Position numbers and translations under genes: made by a program
Shown: positions 22,790-33,700 of the stretch, piece after piece
Position numbering within the stretch: the stretch's first letter is position 1
How the letters are laid out: the number at the start of each line of letters is the position of its first letter
NCBI RefSeq assembly: GCF_963576675.1
Contig: NC_088917.1
Coordinates: forward strand, 14,350,001 to 14,414,000
Direction of reading: 5' to 3'
Source of the DNA: Euphorbia lathyris
Lineage: Eukaryota; Streptophyta; Magnoliopsida; Malpighiales; Euphorbiaceae
DNA length: 64,000 nucleotides
The notes under the pieces: generated by a model
What the model saw: only the letters and a program-made list of their open reading frames with translations
Told to the model about the DNA's origin: nothing
Databases searched by the model: none

Positions 22790-24410
22790 AGTGAAGTATG
22801 AGACCAATAGCCTTCAAAATTCTTCCTATTTTATTATACTATTGTATACTTGGACTCCCAATTTGTGACATGTTTATGATCGTTGTTCCTTGTTGGAAGT
22901 GATTCTTCGATAGGCAGTTCATTTGAAAGAATATTGGTTCTATTAATATATAACTGGAACCACTCAGCTGCTCCTAATTATTTGATGGGCTATATTCTTT
23001 GTGGATCATCTTTTGATTCTGTTGAGGAAAGTGGAACTTTTGTAATGCAAACTGTTTTGAACATCTTAAAGTTTATATGTGACTAACATGCCTTATACCC
23101 ATTTTAAAGTTATAGTGCATATTATGAATTAATTCATATTCCAAGTTATTCAAATCATATTGAAATGAGTCTGTTTCTTAAACATCATTTTCAAGCTATT
23201 AGACTGATTTGTTTATGTAGTACATATTTGCCAAACATTAGAAATTTTCTCATGTTCTAAGAATTGGTTCTATCTAATAACATCTCTGTTATTTTGATTG
23301 AGTTTTTAGTAAATTTTCTTCAAAATAGGTTCAATTTCCTGTTATATCTCTTTAAATCAGTTTATTATCTGTACTTTCTTTTGCAGCAAACTTGGCACTA
23401 AGGATAAAAAGCAAGCCCAATTAAATTGTTTATGGTGACATGGTAAACTTATATATTATAAGCCCAATTTGAAATTTGACTGTCAAACAATTTTTATTTG
23501 GTTCAGCCTATCTGACTTGATATATTTGTTGCAGGAGGATGTTAAACTTATATATTTAGTTCAGCCTATTTGGTGTAACTAATAATGGTTGTTATTTTAT
23601 CTCATAAATGTCTTGATAGAGCCTAAAGATATTGTTAAAAGTGTCTGCTGATTCTATTCATGAAATGAGTAATAAATCCATGGTTCATATTTGATTTTTC
23701 TGCTTTATCAAACATTTAATTTGTCTATTTTATTTACTAATATATGCTTGTTTAAGTGTTTGATCCAGTTGGTGAATTCTCATACATGTCTTGAGAGAGT
23801 CTAAAGTTATTGTTAAAAGTGTCTGCAGTACTTCCACAAATGGACCGGGGATAGGTTGGTTCATGCTCAACTGTACTCAATTGCATTTTGAACTATACCA
23901 TATTATTGACGAAATCATATGGCACAAGGACGTTGAAGTCTCTCAAGTAATTTCTTCTCAATTTTCTTTTTTCTTCTTTCAATTTTGATCCATAATTGGG
24001 TTTAGTCTAATAATGGTTTTTTTCCCGGTTAAAACAGAGAAGGCCTCTATATGCGATGAAAAATTCTCTAGACAATGCTCCGGAGCAGTCCACTCTCTTA
24101 AACAAACAAACTATGGTTGTTTTCTAATAGCATTTTTTAACATGTATTTTTTTTTTTTTTTTGGTAGAATTTTAACATGTGTTTCTGATTAGTCATGTGT
24201 GGTTCTTACTTTTAGTTCTAAATTTTAACAATATTAATGTCAAGACGAGTGCATAATTGTTGATTGTACTTGAATTGATTGTTGAATGACAATATATGGT
24301 TATGTTTGCTACTAGTGGCAATGTATTGAAATATATTCTCGAAAATCATATTTTTTTTTTTATTGTTGATCAGAAATTTATTTTTGTCCATAAAAAATGT
24401 ACAGCAGCAA
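22790..24410. other. Stretch without recognised genes
   Basis: Intron-like AT-rich sequence with T-runs. No open frame has a recognisable domain and no terminal repeats are evident. Confidence 0.5.
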
Positions 24411-24434
24411 ATCATTCATAAAAATAATCACAGA

Positions 24435-24745
24435 AATCTTCCGTCGGTAAAATTAGCAAGTTTTGAATTACGGACGAATTACCGACAAATATTCCGTCAG
24501 TAATCTATTTCTGTTAATGTTCGAAAATCACTTGTAGCGGCGGTTTAAATCGCATTTAGAAAAGTGTCGCTACAAAAAAACCTTACCCCGACGCATGTGA
24601 AAAACCGTCGGTAATGTAGCAACAGTGGCAATTACAATACTTTTGCGACACTTAAAAAACCGTCGGTAAACAATATAGCGACGGTTTAAACCGTCGGTAC
24701 AGGGCAAAAAAACCGTCGCTAAAAACCTTTTTTTTTTTGTAGTAT
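24435..24745. mobile_element. CACTA-type terminal fragment
   Basis: The region is packed with CCGTCGGTAA, GCGACGGTTT and CCGTCGCTA repeats in both orientations and ends TTTTAGCGACGG-complement followed by a T-run and GTAGTA. This is the subterminal architecture of plant CACTA elements with CACTACAAAA ends. The terminal CACTA is not perfect and the opposite end was not found. Confidence 0.5.
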
Positions 24746-25192
24746 GGTCATTGACCGAACACTTAGACTTGGTATAAGAAACATTATAGGGGAAATGACC
24801 TGTCACATTAGATTTGTAAGCCGACATTCTACCATCTCTAGTAGTTGCCCCCTACTACTACGGGATGTGACCTCTTGGATGTAACATTGTTGCTTATGTA
24901 TGAATAACATCATCCATGTATTGTTCATTCTTGTGTGTCGTATATGTTATCCATGCGTGTGTATTAATGTGATGGTTGTCTATATAATGGTATTGTATGT
25001 ATGCTACTATGTTTTCTATATATATGGATCATATGTAACCTCTATGTGTGATTATTGCAGATAGAGTGATCTAATCCTTTTGGCTTGCTTACTTTGGGGA
25101 AGACAAGTAAGCGCCACACGGGTCTCTACGATTGGCCCAGTGACACTAATAAGGGGAGTAGGAGAAAGGTGTACAAAGAGTTCTTTTGCACA

Positions 25193-25401
25193 GGGCCCAA
25201 TTTTTTTTATATAATATTTGACTAATTTTTATTATTATTATTTAGCATGTTCAAAATGAAGTAAATGTTAACTTATCCAAGAAATATCCAGAGTCTAACA
25301 GTTTAAGAGATTTAAGAGGTCCAATTTTTTTTCCCTAATTCAGGGTCCAATTTTTTCATTTAAGTATGGCTCCAAAAATGTTTAAGACGGCCTTGATCCT
25401 G
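25193..25401. mobile_element. hAT-like terminal fragment
   Basis: It starts CAGGGCCCAATTTTT and ends CGGCCTTGATCCTG, so the inverted right end reads CAGGATCAAGGCCG. Imperfect CAGGG-type ends and internal GGTCCAATTTTT repeats suggest a decayed hAT element. Its right end coincides with the right junction of the insertion in the duplicated block. Confidence 0.4.
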
Positions 25402-26094
25402 ATTACAATCTAAATTACCCACAAGATGTGATATTATACGGCAGCCATCAAATGTGGTTGATTGACATACATTATAGGATCAATATTAAAAATATTTAAA
25501 TTGAAAAACACTAAAAAAAAATTATATTGTGTTCCATATGAGTTGATAAAAAAAATTCAAATATTTTATCGAATTTAAAAATATTGATCTCTAATTCTAT
25601 TATAAAATTTTAATAACATAATTTTTTTACATCCGACTATTTATGTTTTTTTATTTTATTTTTTGAGAAGGTTTATGTTTGAAATTTTTTTACATCCGAC
25701 TATTTTTATTTTTTATTAATGTTTGAAATTTACTCAACTTGTCAACGTTAGGAGAAAATTGCTCCTAATTGCCAACTTTAGGGATAAAATTGTATCATTT
25801 TAGATATTAAGATAAAATTGCTCTCGACTGTCAAATGTATTTCTGCACCTTATCTCTTATTTTAATATTTCATAGTTTTCGATAAACTTATTATTTTGGG
25901 ATAAATATCAAATTCAACCCTAACGTTTTAAGCGAAATGCAGATTTAACCATAGCATATGAAATTGTGCAAATTTAATCCTAACATTTTCAAACATACGC
26001 GCTATCAAAAATTTGAAAAGAATGAAAAAGAGACTAAGTAGTTAATAATAATAATAATAAAGTTAGAAAATAATAATAATAATAAAAAAAAAAA

Positions 26095-26350
26095 GTTAGA
26101 AACTCCATAATATTCTGGTGAAGTGGTATATCCAGCAAGTCTAATATTGTGAGGTGAAAAGTCACCTCATAGAATCATAAATAGAAACATCTTTAAAATG
26201 TGCCTTTCTTTCATTCTTATCAGAAACTAGCAATGGCACTTCGTTGAGCTCTCCACAATGGCTTCTTCTTCATCATCATTTTATGTTTTCCAGCTCATAC
26301 AACACACATTTTCAGTGTATATATATGAGGCGCTTCGCAATGACTTCTTC
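26095..26350 (+). promoter_or_regulatory. Former subtilase promoter and 5' leader, copy B
   Basis: Closely matches 8270-8520, including AGGTGAAAAGTCACCTCATAG, the CATAAATAG TATA-like site and the leader with CTTATCAGAAA and ATGGCACTTCGTT. Confidence 0.45.
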
Positions 26351-26424
26351 ATTCACGGATTTTCAGCTTTCACCGAAAGGTGAAAGCTGAAACTCCGAGG
26401 CAAATTAACAAAAAAGAAACTGCC

Positions 26425-27590
26425 CTAGATTACAAAAATCATTACTAATAACACCCGTTAATCTTAGCCACCAAATTCAAATAACCTTGACCAAAAGATC
26501 CATTTGCACCCTCTCGCTTGCTTAAATGTTACCGAGTATGTAGCCTTCTCGTTCATCTACTGAAACCGAGTTTATCAAGCCAATGGCACAACAATTGGCA
26601 TGACCCGTTAGTCCACTTGGCAATGTATAAAGTTTCTAGCACAATAAGCAAGGCTTCTCGTAGTGAGATATTGGCTCTCATATGTATGTTGCAGTTACGA
26701 ACGGTGTTGATGTGCTTTCACTTTCTCTTTCTCTTGGAATCAGCTCTCAATCGTTCTATGAAAATGTGAATGTGACTCCATTGGGTGCATATGCAGCTAT
26801 TAGAAAGTGAATCATTTCGAGTTGTTCAGCCGGAAATTCTAGGCCTTATAGTAGCTTCTTATTAAATGAGGTGCCATATATTCTAACTGTTGGAGCAAGT
26901 ACTATTGATCGGGCTATAACAACAACAATATTACTTAGAATATGTGCGTGATTATTTTAGGTAATTTAATATAGAATCGTAGTTGTTCTACCTTAAAACT
27001 CATTCAAAACATTTTTTATGCAGGTTTGTTCTCCAAAGCGGTCAGACTGTTCTTAAACTGCCTAGGACGCAAAGTCAAAGGATCTTGAAGTGGGGCCGAG
27101 AGGTTCCAAGTAATATTGTTATTCTTATGGCTCTATCAACAGTACTTGCTCCAACCGTTAGAATCCATGGTGCTTCATTTAGTAAGGAGCTATAAAGCTC
27201 GGAATTTTCAGCTGAACAACACGAAAAGTTTCACTTTCTAATAGTTGCATATGCACCTAATGTGATCACATCTTCGTAGAACGCTTAGGAGCTAATTCCA
27301 AGAGAAAGCGAAAGTATATCAACACCATTCTCAATTGCAGTATCCATGTCAGCCAATATCTCACTATCACATACCTTGCATATTCTGTCTGATATTTTGT
27401 ACATTGCTAAGTGGACTAATCGTGTCACGCCAATTGTCATGTCATTGGCCTTAGGATCGGTAGGGTGGACCAGATGGCTACATACTTAGTAACATTTAGC
27501 AAGCAAGAGGGTGCAAATTGATCTTTTAGTCAAGGATATTTAAATTGGGTGGCTAGATTGATGATTTTTTGTAATTTAGGGCAGTTTCGG
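26425..27590. pseudogene. Subtilase (S8) pseudogene in an inverted repeat, copy B
   Basis: Same structure as 8651-9752. The plus arm (about 26425-26950) reads LAMYKVSSTISKASRSEILA and, after frameshifts, [20 protein letters not shown]. The minus arm (about 27590-27010) reads [21 protein letters not shown]. Stops and frameshifts are present in both arms, and copies A and B have diverged, so the inverted arrangement predates the segmental duplication. Confidence 0.75.
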
Positions 27591-28098
27591 TCTTGTTAAT
27601 TTGCTCGTACTAAAGTTGTTATTTTGACTCTATTATTATTTTTCTTTCTTTTTAATAAAATTCGATCCGGTTGGTTTAAGAGTTCTGTGAATGTGTCAAC
27701 CTAGTTAAAATGTTTAGACTGTTTCGGCTCTCTAGCTTACAACTTTCATTCCAAAACACATGCAAAAATAACATATTGAAAACTAAATGTTGGGGTCAGT
27801 GTCATTTAGTTGATGTAATAATTTATATATTCCTCTCTCCATAGGATTTTTTTTTTTTACTTTTACTGAACTAAATTTTTTATTCACATGGGTGACATTT
27901 AATCCATTTTGAATAAAAAAGTCTAACTGTTTTATTAAATGTTTTACCAAATGATACAATTTTTTATGTGTGATACGTAAATTTAACAATTTTTTGAATG
28001 GAATTAATATGTGGATAAATAAATAAAAATTAATTTCTTATTTATCCATATATTAAATCTATATGGAAAAAAATCAAATGAATTGCTACGTGTATATG

Positions 28099-28555
28099 CA
28101 AGGTTGTAAAAAACACTATGCGCTAGGCGCTAGTCGGGCAGACATCTCCCTTAGAAATTAATCTCGGATTAGTCGGAATTAATCGGAGATTAATCGTATT
28201 TGTATTTTTGTATTTTTTATTTGTTAATTAACAAATTATTATATAAATTCAATTAAAATATGTATTATACTATTTAAAATAATAATATAAAATTATTTAA
28301 TATGAAAAAATATGTATATTTGTAACATATCTTTAAAAATATGCGAACTTCGACATTTCAACAACAATATCATTGAAACAACTTAAAATTGAATTATAAT
28401 AAACCAAAACAATAAGTTCACAATAAAAAAAAAATGCTTTTGTTCATTGTCGCTTAGGTGGTACTAGACGGTGTCGAGGCGGTCTACGCGAAGGCAAGAC
28501 GGCTAAAAAATCACCTAGGAGTCAATAAAACGCCTGGAGGGATAAATGACTTATA
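28099..28555. mobile_element. hAT-like non-autonomous element, truncated copy 2
   Basis: CAAGGTTGTAAAAAACAC at 28099, then CGCTAGGCGCTAGTCGGGCAG and a GATTAATCGGAGATTAATCG segment, match the inverted right end of 4264-4803. The GC-rich left end of that element is represented only by CTAGACGGTG/GGCGGTC-like motifs at 28450-28550, and the CAGTGTTC terminus is missing. Confidence 0.6.
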
Positions 28556-28639
28556 TTTTTATCCAATTACATTTAATATATAACCTCATATTTTTCAATA
28601 GAATTTATTGGATGTAAAAAATGGGAGACACATTCCGCC

Positions 28640-28787
28640 ATGTATCAAAAATAAAATATCAAATAGATAATAGTTTCTCTTGAAAGCTCCCATAGTTATT
28701 GGAATATGAAGTTATGTATCAAAAATAAAATATCAAATAGATAATAGTTTCTCTTGAAAGCTCCCATAGTTATTGGAATATGAAGTT
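28640..28787. repeat. Perfect 74-bp tandem duplication
   Basis: 28640-28713 is repeated without change at 28714-28787. It lies in a segment (about 28540-28995) that has a diverged relative with only one such unit at 56515-56930. Confidence 0.9.
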
Positions 28788-28998
28788 ATTGAATGAAATT
28801 GCACAAAAATAACGGATTATTGAAAACAACAGAACAAGAATAGGGAGTTAAAGAATAGGGAGTTATTGAATGTAATTATACCAGAGTAAGGTCATTTGTA
28901 ATTGAAGTTTTGAGTATTAAAAGCCTTAAGATTAACTAAACAGAAATAATAGTAAAAAAAAAACTAAACAGAACTAAAATGACATTAATTGAACCTGG

Positions 28999-29190
28999 TT
29001 TCAAAAGAAGAAGAGGCCATTGTGATTGTGAAGTCATTGCTAGTTTATGATAAGAAAGGAGGAAACTCAACTGTTATTCCAAAACTAAAGAGGTTTCTAC
29101 TTATAATTATGAGGTGACTTTTTCACCTCAAGTGAATATTAGCTTTGCTAGATTGCACTTCAAGAGAATATAGCAAGATGTTACTGTGGT
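28999..29190 (-). repeat. Diverged inverted third copy of the subtilase promoter/leader segment
   Basis: On the minus strand it resembles 26095-26290: CACCTCAT, ACAATGGC-like and GCTAGTTTCTGATAAG words occur in the corresponding order. No subtilase coding sequence adjoins it. Confidence 0.4.
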
Positions 29191-29253
29191 ATCAATTGTA
29201 TCGAGTTAGTGTAATTTGAGTTAATTCTAACCGATGTATTAAAAAAAAAAAAA

Positions 29254-30757
29254 GGGAAAAATACAAAAATAAACCTTATGGTTACACCAGTTTTCGAACA
29301 ACACTCTGTGGTTTAAAAGTTTGCAAAATAGTATATTGAGGTTCATTCCGTTAGCAAATACATATAAAATTGACTAACGGTGTTAAAAATCAAAGGAAAA
29401 AGAGTTAATTTGGTCCTTATATTTATTTATTTTATAAATTAACCTCATTTATTATCGAATTATCACAAACAAACCTCAAAATAAAAAATAAAAATCAATT
29501 ATACCATCTTTTCCATCTCTTTAATTTCTTTTTTTTTTTTTCTACTATCTCCTTTTTTTCTCTCTTAATTTTTATCTCTCAAAAATCAATTAAATCATCA
29601 AACAAACATCTAATTATTACACCTCATCATTCCAACAGCTGCTTGTAGTGATCACTGACCGACTTGGTAAGCCATCGCTAATGCCAGACTACCGGACTCC
29701 GCCGCTGTGAGACTGTATTCCTTGATTATATACGCCATTGTCATAGCTTCAGCAGTAATCGATGCGCTGAAATTGTTGAGAAGTTGAAATTTATTCGCCG
29801 CAACAGCGAAATACGACGTGTTTGGATTCAAAGAGCTATAAGTGCTAGGATAAAAATGCAATCGGACCCATAGCCATCATGTACGGTACGGTCGACGGCA
29901 AAGAAGGATCTTGACTATCTGCTGTAGCAGTAATTGAATTACCGTAAGAACTTACAAATTTCAAATCAGGTTCCCATTTCTGTCCATCTCCGTCAAGTAC
30001 ATAAGATGTTGAATCCGCCGCGGAAATTTTATTGAATTCGAAGAGGCAAAGATAAATGAAAGGAACATTTGGGCATTTCAGCTCATATCTATGAAAAAAC
30101 AGAGGAAATTGAAAACAGAGTGCAGGAAACAGATGAGAAATAAGATTGAATATAAAAAGTTGTCTTCCTCCACAATGAATCTCTTCTGATTCCAGAAAAA
30201 AGATGAACAAATTAAGTGATTAAAGTTTGAATTTCATTGAATCTGATTTAGGTTTTCGTGTTTACTAGGAGGAGCAGAGAAAATAGAGGAAGGAGAAAGA
30301 GTTTCTTCCCATACTCGGCTAGTTTTCTTTCCTTCATTTTATTCAATATTATTCCAACAGCTATTCAAGACAATGGAACAAATGAGGTGGAATAATTGGG
30401 TGTTTGTTTGATGGTTTAATTGATTTCAGAGAGATAAAAATCAAGATAGAAAAGAGAGAAATTAAAAGAAAAAACAAATAAAAAATTAAGGAGATGGAGA
30501 AGATGGTATAATTGATTTTTATTTTTTATTTTGGGGTTTGTTTGTGATAATTAGATAATAAGGGGGTTAATTTATAAAATAAATAAAATATAAGGACCAA
30601 ATTAACTCTTTTTCCTTTGACTTTTAACACCGTTAGTCAATTTTGCCTGTATTTGCTAACAGAATGAACCTCAATGTACCATTTTGCAAACTTTTAAACC
30701 ACATAGGAGCTGTTCGAAAACCGGTGTAACCACAAGGGTTATTTTTGTACTTTTCCC
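29254..30757. mobile_element. Mutator-like element with long TIRs and a captured gene (Pack-MULE)
   Basis: The ends GGGAAAAATACAAAAATAA and GTACTTTTCCC are parts of terminal inverted repeats about 385 bp long (29254-29640 and 30370-30757), with only modest divergence. The left flank is an A-run and the right flank TTCAAAAAA, so a 9-bp duplication cannot be confirmed. There is no transposase. The unique middle carries a receptor-kinase ectodomain fragment on the minus strand. Confidence 0.75.
29676..30030 (-). pseudogene. Captured fragment of a FERONIA/CrRLK1L-type malectin-like ectodomain
   Basis: Read on the minus strand, [18 protein letters not shown], then [15 protein letters not shown], and in another frame [20 protein letters not shown] followed by [20 protein letters not shown] and [16 protein letters not shown], follow the N-terminal malectin-like domain of plant CrRLK1L receptor kinases, which sense cell-wall state. 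About 25 residues between VPYM and LHFYP are missing and the frame changes there. No transmembrane or kinase part is present. The fragment lies between the long inverted repeats of a Mutator-like element, so capture is the likely origin. Confidence 0.75.
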
Positions 30758-30978
30758 TTCAAAAAATTAGTGTCGTAATCGTGTCAATCTAATCGAGTTA
30801 GTTTTGATTTAGTATCATATTTTCGAATCACATATAATTTTATTATGTACCTATGTAATAAGGTTGTGTAAATTAGGAAGATTAGGTAATTTGGAAATCA
30901 CTTTGACTTATTATTTAGGAAGTTGAGGTAATTTAGGATTTTAAGTTCTTAATTTCCTCGACTTGAACACTAATCTTA

Positions 30979-32132
30979 GGCCATGTTTGTTTGGGGGAAA
31001 ATATTCTGCAGGAAAATATTTTTCCAATTTTCCAGTGTTTTTTTGGGTAGAAAAATAAGTCAAAGGAAAATAAGTGGTAAATCAATGGAAAATGAAGAAA
31101 GAAATAAGGGAAAATGTTTTACCCTTTCCCCAAAACATACGCATTTAGAGAAAAATGGAGAAATCGTTAAAAAATGTAAAACACGAAAAACATGAATAAC
31201 GTGAAAACGTTACAAAACACGAGAATATGAAAAAAAAACCCGCAAAAAACATGAAAATGTGAACAAATGCAAAAAATACAAAAACGCAAAAAAAAAAACA
31301 AACACTTGAAAAAGCATAAAACATGAACAACGCGAAAAAGTGACAAAACACGAAATATACAAAAACGTGTAAAATACCAAAAACACGAAAACGTGAAAAA
31401 ATCGAAAAAAACGCGAAAAATGCTAAAACACAAAAACGTGATAATACGTGAAAAACATGAAAAGACGAAAAATGCAAACAAAACATGAAAAATACGAAAA
31501 ACATGAAAAAATGTTAATAACACGAAAATGTAACAAAATGCGAAAAATAAAAACGCGAAAAAAAAAGAAAAAGGGAAAAATCGATAAACTAAACGTGAAA
31601 ACACGAAAAAATGAAGAAAAAATGCAAAAAAAAAAAACACAATAACGTTAATAACACGATAAAACTTACAATTTATAGTAATAGATTTGAGAGTAATGTT
31701 GTCTTTTAAATGAAAAATTATATATTTTAGTCTATCTTATTCCACCAACCAGACATATGAATAGTTATTCCTAAGGAATTTCTATTCCATTCTTTGCTAT
31801 TCTATTCCTTTAGAATAGCAATTCTATTCCATTCAATTTCATTCCGCGAACCAAACGACACCTTATAGTTTATATGTGTTTTTGGTGCTTAATTTGTGCT
31901 TAATACTACATGTGAATCTTTTTTTGTGTTTTATATATACAATTGAAAATAATAAAAAATACATAAAATCTATATTTAGTAGTTGGAAAATATTTTTCAG
32001 TGTTGTAGCTAAACACCGGAAAATATTTTTCAGTGTTGTTGCCAAACACAGGAAAATATTTTATTTTTCTGCACAATATTTTCCTTGCATAAAATTTTCC
32101 AGAACATAATATTTTCTCCCAAACAAACAGGG
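30979..32132. mobile_element. PIF/Harbinger-like non-autonomous element with nested repeats
   Basis: The ends GGCCATGTTTGTTTGGGGG and, inverted, AACCCTGTTTGTTTGGG-like are both flanked by TTA (30976-30978 and 32133-32135). GGAAAATATTTTTC motifs recur near both ends in opposite orientation. The middle contains a repeat array (31145-31665) and, at about 31735-31862, a TATTCCATTC-rich piece that may be a further small insertion. Confidence 0.6.
31145..31665. repeat. Degenerate short-unit array based on AAAACACGAAAA/AAAACATGAAAA
   Basis: About 520 bp in which units of 8-12 nt such as ACACGAAAA, ACATGAAAA, ACGTGAAAA and ACGCGAAAA follow each other without fixed register. Open frames on both strands here are by-products of the composition. 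Confidence 0.85.
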
Positions 32133-32168
32133 TTAGAGGGATTATATATTCATGTGTAAATATTTTTA

Positions 32169-32649
32169 GATAAAAAACATCATTAGACCCTTGATCTTTC
32201 ATTTTTTGGTTCATTGAGCCCTTCATCTTTTATTTGGATACATTAAGCCTCTGATCATTTATTTTTTGTCTCATTAAACCCTTGATGACCAAATTAGTAA
32301 GTTATAAACATCTAATTCTGTTAAAAACATGTTATTAACTTCATCTCTTTTTGAAATTATTAAAAAATATATATATTTTACATTTTGAATTAAGGTTTTT
32401 ACAGTTTTTCTACAACCACATTACACATCCAAAACTGCTTTCAAACAGTGAAAAAATAAAAATTTTGAATGCAGTTGCAATGAATAACAACCTGTTAACC
32501 GAATTTTATGTTCAAAATTATTTTTTTTGGTCATCAAGGGGTTAATGAGACCAAAAATAAATGATCAGAGGCTTAATGTATCCAAATAAAAGATGAAGGG
32601 CTTAATGAACAAAAAATGAAAGATCAGAGGCCTAATGATGCTTTTTGCC
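32169..32649. mobile_element. Mutator-like MITE with 9-bp target duplication
   Basis: ATATTTTTA flanks it at 32160-32168 and 32650-32658. The ends GATAAAAAACATCATTAG and, inverted, GGCAAAAAGCATCATTAG are parts of TIRs about 120 bp long, with words such as GATCTTTCATTTTTTG and TTCATCTTTTATTTGGATAC. Non-coding. Confidence 0.85.
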
Positions 32650-32703
32650 ATATTTTTATGATCAAGGGGAATGAATGATATTTAATTTTTTGAGGCAAAC
32701 TTG

Positions 32704-33025
32704 TCATGGTATTAAAGCCTTAAGAGAAAACCTAAAGCTTTTCATAAACCACATGAGAGATTTGTGAGCTTACACCGAGAAACTTTATCTTTCCGATGAG
32801 AGACAAGGCTAGAGAAAACTCTAGCAAACCGAAGATGGACATGACGTACCATCTCAGATCAAGCGATGGACCAGGAAACATCATTAAACCAATCCAACTT
32901 CGTGGTGAGAACTACGATGAGTGGGCGAGAGCAATCCGTACCTCATTGAAAGTGAAAACCAAATTTGGCTTTATTGATGGGACGGTCGAGAAGCCAATAG
33001 ATGCTACTCAATTTGAAGATTGAGA
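32704..33025 (+). pseudogene. Copia gag N-terminal fragment of a second element
   Basis: CATGGTATTAAAGCC at about 32705 resembles a decayed tRNA-Met primer-binding site. The ATG at 32796 opens a frame with MTYHLRSSDGPG, then IKPIQLRGENYDEWARAIRT and KFGFIDGTVEKP, the N-terminal gag domain of plant copia elements. A TGA at 33021-33023 ends it and no further element sequence follows. No LTR was identified. Confidence 0.7.
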
Positions 33026-33483
33026 TGCGATCTACTCCATATTGGTTTTCTAGCTCACTAATGAAGGAAAATAGACAAGTCTAGACGCAGCGGAAATATA
33101 GAATTTTATCTATTTTCTTTTTCAAGATCCGTTAATCGTTATTTCATATAAAGAGTGATTAAACAAGTTTACCTTTATTGATGATCTATCTACCATTGCA
33201 AACGAAGTGCCTACTATGACTTGTAATTGATACCTAACAAATTGTTTTGCATAACATAAAGAGTGCACATCCTTAAATAAGTGTCATTGCACATACAAAT
33301 GAACCAAAATATGTGCACCAACAATACCAAAAAAAAAAACCATCAACAGAATGGTGCCTAACAACTGTTTTGTACATTCTTAATAAGCATTCCAAAATAT
33401 ACACATGTTCCTATTAAGCATCCCAAAATTTACACCCAAGATACAAAAAGAACTGGCTATGCACATCTAAAACACAAATGAAA

Positions 33484-33700
33484 TCATCTCCATGGTTGAT
33501 CCCTTCCTATAGTGGCAGAACCCTGCCCTCTTCTACCCAGTCCCCTGGATGTTGTCACTCTTCCTCTTCTAGCAAATTCCCTTCCTCTTGCACCTCTTCC
33601 CCTAGGTTGAGGTCCAGTGAAATAACTATATTCACCGAGATGTCCTAGGTTGAGCTCTAGTGTTATATTTCTTGCCATTGAAATTGTAAGTGTTGTATAC
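33484..33700 (-). other. Unrecognised Arg/Gly-rich frame
   Basis: A minus-strand frame at 33678-33484 ends in an RGRGARGREFARRGR-type tail. Such tails occur at the ends of some transposase and gag proteins, but I cannot assign a family. It is flanked by AT-rich sequence with repeated AAGCATTCCAAAAT/AAGCATCCCAAAAT words. Confidence 0.2.

Larger units (their letters stand above)
18649..27785. repeat. Segmental duplication, right copy, split by about 6.1 kb
   Basis: 18649-19295 corresponds to about 6599-7165 and 25402-27785 to about 7165-9975, both in direct orientation. The junctions are GTGCTAATT on the left and GATTACAATCTAAATTACCC on the right, against uninterrupted GTGCTAATTACCATCTAAATTACCC in the left copy. 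The right copy lacks the hAT-like element found at 7686 in the left copy. Confidence 0.8.

Noticed and set aside
29245..29253. A-run as a 9-bp target duplicate of the Pack-MULE
   Set aside because: The right flank reads TTCAAAAAA, which does not match well enough to call.
31145..31645. Long Phe-rich minus-strand and Lys-rich plus-strand open frames
   Set aside because: They are products of the AAAACACG-type repeat array on both strands and have no start context or domain.
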